The position numbers and the translations under genes were made by a program. This document shows, one piece after another, positions 18,484 through 28,282 of a DNA stretch of 64,000 nt. Position 1 is the stretch's first letter; every line of letters starts with the position of its first letter. The notes below the pieces were generated by a model that saw only the letters and a list, made by a program, of their open reading frames with translations, was not told where the DNA came from and ran no database searches. The stretch comes from Flavobacterium sp. ENC (GTDB taxonomy: Bacteria > Bacteroidota > Bacteroidia > Flavobacteriales > Flavobacteriaceae), in contig NZ_JAJMOY010000003.1 of assembly GCF_020991415.1 (NCBI RefSeq), forward strand, positions 372,001 to 436,000. Reading direction: 5' to 3'.

Positions 18484-20001
18484 ATGAAATTTAAACAAAT
18501 AATAATAGCCGTACTCTCCCTATTTACGATGGTTGGCTGTACTGAAAACTTTGACGAACTGGAAAAAGATCCGGTGGCGTTATCTGCAAATCCTGCTGGC
18601 CAGCTGAGATTTACCCAATTGTGTATGTCCGGTGACGGGTATTACCAATGGAGAGCAAACCTAATCTATTCCGGAGGATTTGTACAGCACTACGCCGGTG
18701 CCTGGAACGTGACGGAATTTGGAAGCAAATTCAAGAAAAATGATGACTATGCTACCGCTTTATGGAGAAATGGTTATTCTAATGAAATGAAAAGTATTGT
18801 AGACGTGCTGGAAAAAACCAGTGGAGATCCTGCAGCTGTTAATATGAACGCTGTTGCCAAAATTATGAAAGTAATGATTGCACAACGTCTGACGGACATT
18901 TATGGTGATGTGCCTTATTCAGAAGCCGGTTTAGGATTTTCTAAAGGAATAGTAACGCCTAAATACGATAAACAGCAAGATATTTACAATGCCTTTTTTA
19001 CAGAACTTCAAGAAGCTTTTACACAGCTGAATGCTAATGGTGGTGCTGTAAAAGGAGATTTGTTTTATGATGGCGATATTACTAAATGGAAAAAATTAGC
19101 CAATACCATGCGTTTGCGTCTGGCAATGAGAATCTCTGAAGTAAGCCCTGCTGAAGCTGAAAAACAGGCAAAGGCCGCTTTTCAGAATGGTGTTTTCGAA
19201 AGTAATGCTGATAACTGCGTAATGCATCATTTGGATTTTCCTTTCAATGATACTCCGGGAGCACTTGATTTCAGAGGTAACGGATTGTCTTATGCTTTTA
19301 TCGGAAACGAGCATGCAGATCACTTTAGTTCTTTGATGATTGATTTCTTAAGAAATAATGGCGATCCAAGATTAACCATGCTGGCTACAGCTAAAACCGG
19401 AAGTGCAAACTGGGGACCTCCTGCACCGGGAGAAGAATTATATGTGGGTAATGTTCCCGGAGTTTTTCAATGGGATATGCCGGGTGGTTCGAACGCAATT
19501 TCGGGTATTCAGCCTTATTTAAAGCTTAAAACTACTCCGTTTTTACATGTGAGTTATTCAGAATCACAATTGCTATTGGCTGAAGCTGCCTACAGAGGAT
19601 GGGTTACGGGTGCAGCAGCCGATTATTATAAAAAGGGGGTTGAAGCAGGCATTAAACAATTAGAAGTGTATGGTGCTCCTGCGGCAAGCCAGACGGCTAT
19701 CAATACGTTTTTGTCAGCTAAGCCTTTAGTGGCCGGAACCGAAAAAGAACAAATTGCCACGCAGCTTTGGGTGACTTATTTATTTAATAGCATCGAAGCT
19801 TATTCCAACTGGAGAAGAACAGGATATCCGCATTTACTACCGATAACCAATCCGGATTCGGAAACGCAGGGCGTAACTCCGACACGTTTGTATTATCCAA
19901 ACGATGAGATGCAGAAAAACTCCAAAAACTATCTGGATGCCCTTTCCAGAATGGGAGGTACGAATGACTGGTTAAATAAAGTCTGGTGGGATGTAAACTA
20001 A
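18484..20001 (+). CDS. SusD-like surface glycan-binding lipoprotein (CusD I)
   Basis: 505 residues, lipobox at MVGC (Cys19). SusD/RagB fold with TPR-like helices; typical text includes RLTDIYGDVPYSEA, KLANTMRLRLAMRIS and the C-terminal AYSNWRRTGYP. It would cap the CusC I barrel and hand over chitooligosaccharides at the cell surface. Starts 11 bases after the transporter gene, as is usual for SusCD pairs. Confidence 0.92.
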   Translation: MKFKQIIIAVLSLFTMVGCTENFDELEKDPVALSANPAGQLRFTQLCMSGDGYYQWRANLIYSGGFVQHYAGAWNVTEFGSKFKKNDDYATALWRNGYSNEMKSIVDVLEKTSGDPAAVNMNAVAKIMKVMIAQRLTDIYGDVPYSEAGLGFSKGIVTPKYDKQQDIYNAFFTELQEAFTQLNANGGAVKGDLFYDGDITKWKKLANTMRLRLAMRISEVSPAEAEKQAKAAFQNGVFESNADNCVMHHLDFPFNDTPGALDFRGNGLSYAFIGNEHADHFSSLMIDFLRNNGDPRLTMLATAKTGSANWGPPAPGEELYVGNVPGVFQWDMPGGSNAISGIQPYLKLKTTPFLHVSYSESQLLLAEAAYRGWVTGAAADYYKKGVEAGIKQLEVYGAPAASQTAINTFLSAKPLVAGTEKEQIATQLWVTYLFNSIEAYSNWRRTGYPHLLPITNPDSETQGVTPTRLYYPNDEMQKNSKNYLDALSRMGGTNDWLNKVWWDVN

Positions 20002-20097
20002 AAATCCTAAAAAAATACAAAGAATAAAGTTATGCCTGATAAGGTATTATTTCAATCTAATTAAAATTACAAACAGCACGTTTAAAATTTCAAAATT

Positions 20098-21123
20098 ATG
20101 ATAAAAAATAAAGCCTTATTAGGCATCCTTTTTTTTATAAGTTCGCTTATTTCCGTTTATAGCTGTACCACGCAAAAAGAATCAGATCCCGAGGAAACCA
20201 AAACAAAAACAGCAAGGGTAGTGGGGTATTTATCTTCGGATAATATCAGTAAAATGACTTCGATACCGTTTTGTAAACTGACCCATCTGAATGTTGCTTT
20301 TGCAAATCCCAATAAAGACGGGAGCCTGATTTTCAACGGAGATATCGATGCTCTTATACAATATGCCAGATCGGTTAATCCTACTATTGTAATCAGTATT
20401 TCACTGGCAGGCGGCGTATTATCGGAAGAACAGGCAGCCAATTGGTCTTTTTTAATTGATAAGGCCGAAAACAGGCCCGTTTTAATTCAAAGTATCTTAA
20501 ACTTTGTGGAGCTTCATCATCTTGACGGAGTCGATGTGGATCTCGAATGGGAAGCCGTAACGCCGGGTTATAGCGGATTTGTTTTAGAATTAAGAAAAGG
20601 CCTTACGGAGCATAAAAAACTTTTAACAGCCGCATTGCCCAATAATTCCCGTTTCGAAAATATAAATTCAGCAGCCTTAAATGCATTCGACTTTATCAAT
20701 ATAATGTCTTATGACAGTACAGGGCCGTGGACACCCAATAATCCCGGTCAGCACAGTTCGATGAGCAATGCCAGGGACGGAATTGATTTTTGGCATAAAC
20801 TTCAAAATGTTCCAAGTGAGAAAATAACGCTGGGAGTACCTTTTTACGGTTATAATTTTACTTATGCAACGGTGACCAGCTCCACATACGGCCAGATTGT
20901 AGAAGTCGGACCTCAATTTGCAGATCAGGATGAATTAGGAAAAATTTATTATAACGGAAGACCTACAATTGCACAAAAAGTGGAATATGCTTCTCAATAT
21001 ACCGGAGGAATTATGATTTGGGAACTCGCACAGGATTCTTTTGGCGACTATTCTTTATTAGAGGTAATTCATAAACAATATACCAGTTTAAAATTTAAAA
21101 CTACCGGATTGTGCGGTAATTAA
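20098..21123 (+). CDS. GH18 chitinase-like lipoprotein
   Basis: 341 residues with a lipoprotein signal (Cys23 in YSCTTQ). A single GH18 barrel: the catalytic DxxDxDxE motif is complete in DGVDVDLEWE (Asp143, Asp146, Asp148, Glu150), and the late MIWELAQD strand is present. It is short and lacks binding modules, so an endo-acting or oligosaccharide-trimming enzyme on the outer membrane or in the periplasm is likely, cutting chitooligomers taken up or presented by the SusCD pair encoded just upstream. An endo-beta-N-acetylglucosaminidase is an alternative within GH18. Confidence 0.87.
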   Translation: MIKNKALLGILFFISSLISVYSCTTQKESDPEETKTKTARVVGYLSSDNISKMTSIPFCKLTHLNVAFANPNKDGSLIFNGDIDALIQYARSVNPTIVISISLAGGVLSEEQAANWSFLIDKAENRPVLIQSILNFVELHHLDGVDVDLEWEAVTPGYSGFVLELRKGLTEHKKLLTAALPNNSRFENINSAALNAFDFINIMSYDSTGPWTPNNPGQHSSMSNARDGIDFWHKLQNVPSEKITLGVPFYGYNFTYATVTSSTYGQIVEVGPQFADQDELGKIYYNGRPTIAQKVEYASQYTGGIMIWELAQDSFGDYSLLEVIHKQYTSLKFKTTGLCGN

Positions 21124-21154
21124 ATTCAATGAGATTGTAGCATAAAAATAAATA

Positions 21155-21186
21155 ATTGCTATTCTGCAGACATGCAATAATTTTTA
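21155..21186 (+). terminator. Weak terminator-like hairpin
   Basis: ATTGC / GCAAT closing stem around TCTGCAGA, then a T-rich stretch. It lies in the 332-base gap between the GH18 gene and the second susC promoter. The rest of that gap holds the promoter element and no gene. Confidence 0.4.
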
Positions 21187-21325
21187 TTAAAAAAATCTTA
21201 ATTTCTTATCTAAACAGCACATTTTTAAAGACTTATTGAAAATTGCAGCATGAGAAAGAAATAGTTAAATTGATGTATATAATATTGTAAAATTTAAATA
21301 AATGACAGAATTTAATAAGGAGAAA

Positions 21326-21429
21326 ACGTTTTCGCAAAACGTATTATTGATTGTTTTATGTCGTTGGTTTAAAAAAAATAACCGTTTGTATAATTTATTT
21401 TTTTTAACAATACGTTAAGAATAAATTTA
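21326..21429 (+). promoter_or_regulatory. Second susC promoter: palindrome plus direct repeats
   Basis: Perfect palindrome ACGTTTTCGCAAAACGT (7-bp arms, CGC centre; 21326-21342), 20 bases, GTTGGTTTAA (21363-21372), 11 bases, GTTTGTATAA (21384-21393), 28 bases, TAAATTTA (21422-21429), 26 bases, ATG. It has the same spacing as the first susC promoter, so the two import operons should respond together, and this operon has its own start although it follows the GH18 gene. Confidence 0.75.
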
Positions 21430-21455
21430 CACCATAACTAACAAAATAAATAAAC

Positions 21456-24400
21456 ATGAAAAAAATTTTCTTAATCTTTATGATTGTTTTTACTGCGCAG
21501 GTTTCGCTTGCACAGGTAAAAAGTGTCAAAGGTATTATTACAGATTCTGATGGGATGCCGTTACCAGGGGCATCTGTTGCTGTACAAGGAGGTCAAAAAG
21601 GTGCTACAACCGATTTTGACGGTTTGTACGCAATCGAAGCACAAAAAGGACAAACATTGGTTTTTACTTATGTAGGTCTTGAAACACAGTCTATAGTGGT
21701 AGGTGATGCCGCTACAATTAATGTTAAATTAGTTCCGGCAGCTTCAAATGCTCTTAACGAAGTTGTGGTAACTTCATTGGGTATCAAGAAAACCAGAAAA
21801 TCTTTGACTTATGCCGCTCAGGAGCTTAAAGGGGAAGAGTTAACTCGTGTAAAAGATGCTAACGTTATCAATACAATAGCCGGTAAAATTGCCGGTGTTG
21901 CTGTAACTAAAAGTTCAGGTGGTACAGGTGGATCTACAAAAGTAGTTATTCGTGGAAATTCTTCAATTTCTAATAGCCAGCCTTTATATGTTATTGATGG
22001 TATTCCGATGTTGAATTCAGGTTCAGGCCAGCCAAATGATTCATTTGGTAGTTTGTCGGGAGGTAACCGTGATGGAGGAGATGTAATCTCTCTTGTAAAT
22101 CCAGATGATTATGAAGGGATGACTGTACTTAAAGGTGCTGCAGCTTCTGTGTTATATGGATCTCAAGGAGCTAATGGAGTAATTTTACTATCATCAAAAA
22201 AAGCTAAAAGTGGTAAAGCAAATATTACCGCGTCTTCTGTTACAACTTTTGAGGAAGCGGCATACATGCCTAAATTTCAAACAGATTATATTGCTGCCGC
22301 CGGAGCAGATGAATCTTGGGGTGCTAAACAAAAAACACCAGATCATGTAAAAGATTTTTTTAATACAGGAACTACTCAAATTACATCGGTAGGTTATTCA
22401 CTAGGTACTGAAACTTCTTCAACTGCATTTTCTTATGCTAATACATCTGCTACAGGTATTGTTCCTGGCAACAGCTTGAAGAAAAATAATTTTGGTATTC
22501 GACAAACAGCTAAATTTTTTGGTGATAAATTAACTTTCGCAGCAAATGCAAATTATACAAGCCAGACTATTGCTAATAAACCGGTAAATGGATTTTACTT
22601 TAATCCTTTGACTGGTGTTTATTTAATGCCAAGAGGAAATGATTTTGAGTATTATAAAAATAATTTCGAGGTATATAATCCCTCTAGAAATTTAATGGCT
22701 CAAAACTGGATGACGAACAGAGATATTATGCAAAATCCATATTGGGCAATTAACAGAAACAAATCTGAAGATAAAAATGACTTTTTTAATGGAGCATTAT
22801 CTTTATCTTATAAAGCAAACAATTGGTTAACTATTGCATCAAGATATAGTTACAACAGAGTAACAAGTATTTTTGATAAAAAAATATATGCTACCACACA
22901 AGGTACCCTTTCTAATGTAAACGGAAGATATATTAATGAAAACTCTTTGAGTACTCAACGTTATGGTGATTTAATAGCCACAATCAATACAAAAATTGCA
23001 ACTGATTTTTCTTTCAATGCAAATATTGGTGCAAGTATCACTAATACGTTAACAAACGATAAGACAATTTTAGATTCTGGAATCAGTGGCGGATTAGGTA
23101 TTGCAAACTGGTTTACACTTCATAATTTCAATAATAATACAGGTAATTATCAAACTGTGGACTCTCAAAGAGAAGTGCAATCAGTATTTGCTGCAACTAC
23201 TTTTGGATATAAAGATATGTTGTTCTTAGATCTTGCAGGAAGAAATGACTGGTCATCTACAGTGTCAGATCCATATTTTTATCCATCTGTAGGTTTAACT
23301 GCCCTTATTAGCGAAATGACAACATTACCAGAATGGATCAACTTTGGTAAAGTTCGTGGTACGTATGCAAAAGTTGGTAATGATATTTATCCTTTTGTTA
23401 GTAATCCAACTTATTATTCTGCTCCAGGCGTATCAGGAATAAATCCTAAAGTAGGACCAAGACCAGGTGAAAAATTAAAACCTGAGCTGAAATCTGAATT
23501 TGAGTTTGGTACAGAATGGAGAATGTTCAACAACAGATTAGGTTTTGAAGTTTCATATTACAATTCTGAAACTAAAAATCAATACCTGCAAGTAGTAGCG
23601 GGAGTTAATGATCTTGGATATGATTTTTACGGAATCAATGCAGGAAGTATTGAAAACAAAGGTATCGAGGTCGTTTTAAGCGGAGGAATTATCAGAGGAG
23701 ATAAATTTTCCTGGGATACCACTGTGAATTTTTCTCAAAACAAAAATAAGGTAAAAGAAATTCCTACTGAATTAGGTGGTAGAGTTAATTTAACTGAAGC
23801 AGGTGTAAATAGTTACAGATATGCTTTAATTGAAGGAAAGCCTTATGGTGTAATTGAAGGTATCAACTTCAAAAAAGATGCTCAGGGAAGAATTTTAATG
23901 AATGATGATGGTACTTTTCAAAAAACTGATTTCGAAGAAGTTGGAAATTCTAATCCGGATTTTATGTTAGGTTTTTCAAACTCATTTAAGTTTGGTTCTT
24001 TCTTTGCAAACGTATTAATTGACGGGCGTTTTGGAGGAGATGTCATGAGTTTAACGGAAGCGCAAAATGATTCATTTGGAGTTTCAAAAGCCTCAGGTGA
24101 TGCAAGAAATGCAGGTGGAGTAGCAGTGAACGCAGTTAGAGCTAGTGATGGTGTTGCAGTAACGAATATACCGGCACAATCATATTACACACAAGTTGGA
24201 GGAAGAGCCGGTATTACTGGTGAATATATTTATGATGCAACAAATGTGAGTGTAAGAGAAGTATCTGTAGGATATAATTTCAATCCTAAAGCTTTACCTT
24301 TTATTCAATCTGCCAGTATTTCTTTAATTGCCAGAAACTTATTCTTTATTTACAAAGATGCACCTTTTGATCCAAACATTGCATTAAGTACAGGTCAGGG

Positions 24401-24473
24401 TTTACAAGGAGTAGATATTTATGGTTTACCATCTACTAGAAGTATCGGTCTTAATTTAAACGTAACTTTCTAA
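21456..24473 (+). CDS. SusC-like TonB-dependent transporter (CusC II)
   Basis: 1005 residues: signal peptide ([20 protein letters not shown]), carboxypeptidase-regulatory-like domain ([20 protein letters not shown]), SusC motif [13 protein letters not shown], plug ([20 protein letters not shown]), barrel ending LNVTF. It is paralogous to CusC I, with closely similar signal and plug text but a diverged barrel, which suggests a different chain length or acetylation preference. Codon use is more AT-rich and leans to GGT, GCT and TCT compared with CusC I, possibly reflecting higher expression. Confidence 0.93.
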   Translation: MKKIFLIFMIVFTAQVSLAQVKSVKGIITDSDGMPLPGASVAVQGGQKGATTDFDGLYAIEAQKGQTLVFTYVGLETQSIVVGDAATINVKLVPAASNALNEVVVTSLGIKKTRKSLTYAAQELKGEELTRVKDANVINTIAGKIAGVAVTKSSGGTGGSTKVVIRGNSSISNSQPLYVIDGIPMLNSGSGQPNDSFGSLSGGNRDGGDVISLVNPDDYEGMTVLKGAAASVLYGSQGANGVILLSSKKAKSGKANITASSVTTFEEAAYMPKFQTDYIAAAGADESWGAKQKTPDHVKDFFNTGTTQITSVGYSLGTETSSTAFSYANTSATGIVPGNSLKKNNFGIRQTAKFFGDKLTFAANANYTSQTIANKPVNGFYFNPLTGVYLMPRGNDFEYYKNNFEVYNPSRNLMAQNWMTNRDIMQNPYWAINRNKSEDKNDFFNGALSLSYKANNWLTIASRYSYNRVTSIFDKKIYATTQGTLSNVNGRYINENSLSTQRYGDLIATINTKIATDFSFNANIGASITNTLTNDKTILDSGISGGLGIANWFTLHNFNNNTGNYQTVDSQREVQSVFAATTFGYKDMLFLDLAGRNDWSSTVSDPYFYPSVGLTALISEMTTLPEWINFGKVRGTYAKVGNDIYPFVSNPTYYSAPGVSGINPKVGPRPGEKLKPELKSEFEFGTEWRMFNNRLGFEVSYYNSETKNQYLQVVAGVNDLGYDFYGINAGSIENKGIEVVLSGGIIRGDKFSWDTTVNFSQNKNKVKEIPTELGGRVNLTEAGVNSYRYALIEGKPYGVIEGINFKKDAQGRILMNDDGTFQKTDFEEVGNSNPDFMLGFSNSFKFGSFFANVLIDGRFGGDVMSLTEAQNDSFGVSKASGDARNAGGVAVNAVRASDGVAVTNIPAQSYYTQVGGRAGITGEYIYDATNVSVREVSVGYNFNPKALPFIQSASISLIARNLFFIYKDAPFDPNIALSTGQGLQGVDIYGLPSTRSIGLNLNVTF

Positions 24474-24483
24474 AATTAAAAAC

Positions 24484-26073
24484 ATGAAACTAAATAATAT
24501 AACAAAAGCAGCTGTCTGTTTATCATTGTTGACCACATTTGGTTGCACAGATAATTTTGAAGAAATTAACACCAATAAACAGGGAATTACACCCGAACTA
24601 TTGGAACAGGATTTCAACCATATCAAACAAGGTTTTGCACCAATATTTAATAATATACAGGTAATCACCGCAAATTTTGAGTGGGTATACCAATTACAGC
24701 AAAATCTTAATAGTGATATCTGGTCAGGATACATGGCTACACCAACTGGTTTTGCAGGAGGTGTAAATAACACAACTTACTCGTTAGTTGATGGCTGGAA
24801 TGGATTTATATGGGATTATGCATATAAAAACGTAATGTATAATGCAGTAGATATTGAAAGAAAATCAAAAGGTAAATTTGATCAGTTTTATTCCTTATCA
24901 TTGATTTTGAAAGTTGAAGGGATGCATAGGCTAACAGATACTTTTGGTCCTATTATCTACTCTAAATATGGAAATACCATTACTACAGAATATGATAGCC
25001 AGGAACAAGTTTATAACCAGTTTTTTAATGAGTTGGATATTGCTGTAGCAGATTTAACCAAGAGAGTTGATGACGGAGATACTGGTGAAGCTACTTTTAA
25101 GACAACTGATTTATCTGGCTACAAAGGTAAATATAAACAATGGGTGAAATTTGCGAATACATTGCGTTTAAGATTGGCCATGCGTATTGTAAAAGTTAAT
25201 CCTGCATTAGCTAAAATACAGGCAGAAAAGGCAGTAGCTCACAAATTTGGAGTTATGGCATCAAATGCAGATTTGTTTAAGATTGTATCTCCGGTTTACA
25301 CAAATCCACTTGCAACAATTAGCGGTTCATGGCTGGATATTCGTATGTCTGCTGATATGGAATCTATAATGGGCGGATATGATGATCCTAGAATCGAAAG
25401 TTATTTTGATCAATCAACCCAATTTACAGGTCAATATAAAGGCGTTCGTACTGGAATTGAAATTGCAGCAAAAGCAGATCATCAGGATTTTTCCGGTTTA
25501 GGAGCTGTTGCAAAAACAAACGAAATAGTTTTAATGACTACTGCAGAGGCTTATTTCCTTAGAGCCGAAGGTGCATTGAGAGGTTGGGATATGGGAGGCG
25601 ATGCTAAGTCATTGTACGAGCAAGGTATCGCTGCTTCATTTGGACAAAGAGATGCGTCAGGAGTAGCAGCTTATATTGCTGATAATACAAAATTGCCTAA
25701 AGCATATGTTGATCCTGAGTTCCCGGTAAATAACTCACCAGCAGTCAACAATGTTACAGTTGCCTGGAGTGACGCTGCTACTAATGAGGTAAAATTGCAA
25801 AAAATTATTACTCAAAAATGGATTGCAGGCTTCCCTGAAGGTCAGGAAGCATGGTCAGATTACAGAAGAACGGGGTATCCTAAATTATTCCCTGTACTTA
25901 AAAATAATAGTGGCGGAACAATTTCATCCACTTTAGGAGTACGTAGAATTAATTTCGTTCAATCTGAAAAAGCAAGCAATCAGGCTGGAGTAGATTCAGG
26001 TATTGCTAAACTTAATGGTCCTGATACCGGAGGCACAAGACTTTGGTGGGATACTACAGCTCCAAATTTCTAA
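24484..26073 (+). CDS. SusD-like surface glycan-binding lipoprotein (CusD II)
   Basis: 529 residues with lipobox TTFGC (Cys21). It has SusD/RagB helices with RLTDTFGPIIYS, KFANTLRLRLAMRIV and the C-terminal AWSDYRRTGYP, and starts 10 bases after CusC II. Same layout as CusD I, but low overall similarity outside these motifs. Expected to bind chitin fragments at the cell surface as the lid of CusC II. Confidence 0.92.
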   Translation: MKLNNITKAAVCLSLLTTFGCTDNFEEINTNKQGITPELLEQDFNHIKQGFAPIFNNIQVITANFEWVYQLQQNLNSDIWSGYMATPTGFAGGVNNTTYSLVDGWNGFIWDYAYKNVMYNAVDIERKSKGKFDQFYSLSLILKVEGMHRLTDTFGPIIYSKYGNTITTEYDSQEQVYNQFFNELDIAVADLTKRVDDGDTGEATFKTTDLSGYKGKYKQWVKFANTLRLRLAMRIVKVNPALAKIQAEKAVAHKFGVMASNADLFKIVSPVYTNPLATISGSWLDIRMSADMESIMGGYDDPRIESYFDQSTQFTGQYKGVRTGIEIAAKADHQDFSGLGAVAKTNEIVLMTTAEAYFLRAEGALRGWDMGGDAKSLYEQGIAASFGQRDASGVAAYIADNTKLPKAYVDPEFPVNNSPAVNNVTVAWSDAATNEVKLQKIITQKWIAGFPEGQEAWSDYRRTGYPKLFPVLKNNSGGTISSTLGVRRINFVQSEKASNQAGVDSGIAKLNGPDTGGTRLWWDTTAPNF

Positions 26074-26187
26074 AAAAATAATATCAAAAGTTAAAGAATA
26101 TAAGTTTGGTTGGAAAATGGTATAAGTAATGAGAGTTACTTATACCATTTCATAAACCAAAAGGGTAATTACTATAAAAAGAAAAAA

Positions 26188-28125
26188 ATGAAAAGTGCTT
26201 TAGAAATTAAACCTGATATCAGCTATAAAAGCGCGGGAAAATTTGAAGAAACCAGATTTGAAAAAATCCATAATGAAATCTTCAAAAATTCTGCGGAAGC
26301 TTCCCTAATTGTAGCACATGAAATCGCTCAGTTAATCAGATCTAAACAAGAGAAAGGTAAATCTTGCGTATTAGGTTTAGCAACAGGTTCTTCTCCTATA
26401 AAAGTATATGAAGAATTGGTGCGAATGCACAGAGAAGAAGGCCTGAGTTTTAGCAACGTGATCACTTTTAACCTGGATGAATATTATCCGATGACAAAAG
26501 AGAACAATCAGAGCTATCACTATTTCATGCACCAGCATCTTTTTAATCACATTGATATTAAACCTGAAAATGTTAATATTCCGGATGGTACCGTTGCAAT
26601 CGAAGAACTCAATCAGTATTGTATCGATTACGAAATGAATATTAAAAACGCAGGAGGTCTTGATTTTCAATTATTAGGTATAGGACGTACCGGCCACGTA
26701 GGGTTCAATGAGCCGGGATCACATATCAACTCCGGAACACGTATCATAACACTGGATCACATTACAAGAGTAGATGCCTCTTCCGATTTTAATGGGATAG
26801 ATAACGTTCCGAAAAGGGCGATTACCATGGGAGTTTCTACCATCATGAGATCAAAAAGAATTGTATTAATGGCCTGGGGACAAAATAAGGCCGATATCAT
26901 CAAAAGAACCGTTCAGGGTGATATCAGTTCTGAAGTTCCTGCCACTTTTTTACAAAACCATCCCAATGCCACTTTCGTATTGGATCAGTCTGCAGCAGTA
27001 GAATTAACCCGTTTTAAAACACCGTGGTTAGTAGGAGAATGTATCTGGACACAAGAATTAAAAAGCAAAGCAATTGTTTGGTTATGCCAAAAAACAAAAC
27101 AATCTATTTTAAAATTAACAGACCGTGATTACAACAATAACGGAATGTCTGATCTTTTGGCGCAAGAAGGTTCTGCTTATGATCTGAACATCAATATGTT
27201 CAACGTATTACAGCACACCATTACCGGATGGCCAGGCGGAAAACCAAATACCGACGATTCACATCGTCCGGAAAGAGCCAATCCGGCCAAAAAAAGAGTG
27301 ATTCTTTTTAGTCCACACCCTGACGATGACGTCATTTCTATGGGAGGAACTTTTTCAAAATTGATAAAACAAGGGCATGATGTACACGTAGTATATCAAA
27401 CCTCCGGAAATATAGCCGTTACAGACGACGAAGCCTTAAAATTTGCTGAAGTTGCCAAAGATTTTGTGGGTGATGCAACAAGTGCCATAAATTTTAAATC
27501 TATAATTGAATTTTTGAATAATAAGTCAGAAAATGAGATTGATTCATTGGAAGTTCGAAAATTAAAAGGACTAATCAGAAGAAGGGAATCTTATGCAGCT
27601 ACAAGATACATTGGCTTAAAAGATGAAAACACACATTTTCTGGATCTTCCGTTTTATGAAACCGGACAAGTAAAGAAAAACCCGCTGGGACCTGAAGATA
27701 TTGCCATCGTAAAGGATATCATTGCCAGAATAAAACCACATCAGGTATTTGCAGCAGGCGATCTTGCTGATCCGCACGGAACACATGAAGTCTGCCTGAA
27801 TGCGATCTTTGCAGCTATGAAGCAATTGAAACCGGAGAAATACATGGATGACTGCTGGTTATGGCTGTACAGAGGAGCCTGGCACGAATGGGATATTCAC
27901 GAAATTGATATGGCTGTTCCGCTTTCTCCATCAGAAGTATTATTGAAACGTCACGCGATTTTATACCACCAGTCCCAAAAAGACAGGGTAATGTTTCAGG
28001 GAAATGATTCCAGGGAATTTTGGGTGAGGGCAGAGGACCGTAATAAAAATACAGCCATCTTATATGATGAATTAGGTTTGGCTGAATATGAAGCAATTGA
28101 AGCCTTTAAACGTTTTGATTACTAA
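26188..28125 (+). CDS. NagB-like glucosamine-6-phosphate deaminase fused to a PIG-L/LmbE-type deacetylase domain
   Basis: 645 residues from the ATG at 26188; an in-frame ATG at 26110 is less likely because MKSALEIKP is the natural start after an A-rich leader. Residues about 20-290 form a NagB domain: TFNLDEYYPM and LLGIGRTGHVGFNEPGS. Residues about 395-645 form a PIG-L/LmbE N-acetylglucosaminide deacetylase domain: FSPHPDDDVISMGG and the second zinc motif GDLADPHGTHEV. The fusion could join deacetylation of GlcNAc-6-phosphate (or GlcNAc) with deamination to fructose-6-phosphate, so a separate NagA might not be needed. I recall the same two-domain form in the F. johnsoniae chitin locus. Cytoplasmic; lies 114 bases after CusD II. 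Confidence 0.87.
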   Translation: MKSALEIKPDISYKSAGKFEETRFEKIHNEIFKNSAEASLIVAHEIAQLIRSKQEKGKSCVLGLATGSSPIKVYEELVRMHREEGLSFSNVITFNLDEYYPMTKENNQSYHYFMHQHLFNHIDIKPENVNIPDGTVAIEELNQYCIDYEMNIKNAGGLDFQLLGIGRTGHVGFNEPGSHINSGTRIITLDHITRVDASSDFNGIDNVPKRAITMGVSTIMRSKRIVLMAWGQNKADIIKRTVQGDISSEVPATFLQNHPNATFVLDQSAAVELTRFKTPWLVGECIWTQELKSKAIVWLCQKTKQSILKLTDRDYNNNGMSDLLAQEGSAYDLNINMFNVLQHTITGWPGGKPNTDDSHRPERANPAKKRVILFSPHPDDDVISMGGTFSKLIKQGHDVHVVYQTSGNIAVTDDEALKFAEVAKDFVGDATSAINFKSIIEFLNNKSENEIDSLEVRKLKGLIRRRESYAATRYIGLKDENTHFLDLPFYETGQVKKNPLGPEDIAIVKDIIARIKPHQVFAAGDLADPHGTHEVCLNAIFAAMKQLKPEKYMDDCWLWLYRGAWHEWDIHEIDMAVPLSPSEVLLKRHAILYHQSQKDRVMFQGNDSREFWVRAEDRNKNTAILYDELGLAEYEAIEAFKRFDY

Positions 28126-28141
28126 AGTTGTTTTTTAAACC

Positions 28142-28230
28142 GATTCGGGTGAGAGCGAATCAAATTACAAAAATCAGATGGATCTCATAAGGAAAGTGAG
28201 GTTCAGCAGAGATCCTTCTGAGTTTTGTTT
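28142..28230 (+). promoter_or_regulatory. Hairpins between the deaminase fusion and GH20 genes
   Basis: Stem GATTCG (28142-28147) / CGAATC (28156-28161), then a longer-range stem GGATCTC (28180-28186) / GAGATCC (28209-28215), followed by a T-rich stretch. It could act as a partial terminator, lowering GH20 expression relative to the upstream genes, or as an RNA processing site. No promoter box is clear. Confidence 0.45.
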
Positions 28231-28282
28231 CTTTATCTATTATTAATGTTGTCTCCGGATAACATCTTTCAAAAACATTAAA

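Noticed and set aside
26110..26187. Upstream in-frame start of the NagB-like fusion
   Set aside because: The extra 26 residues are not NagB-like, and ATG 26188 follows an A-rich leader typical of the group.
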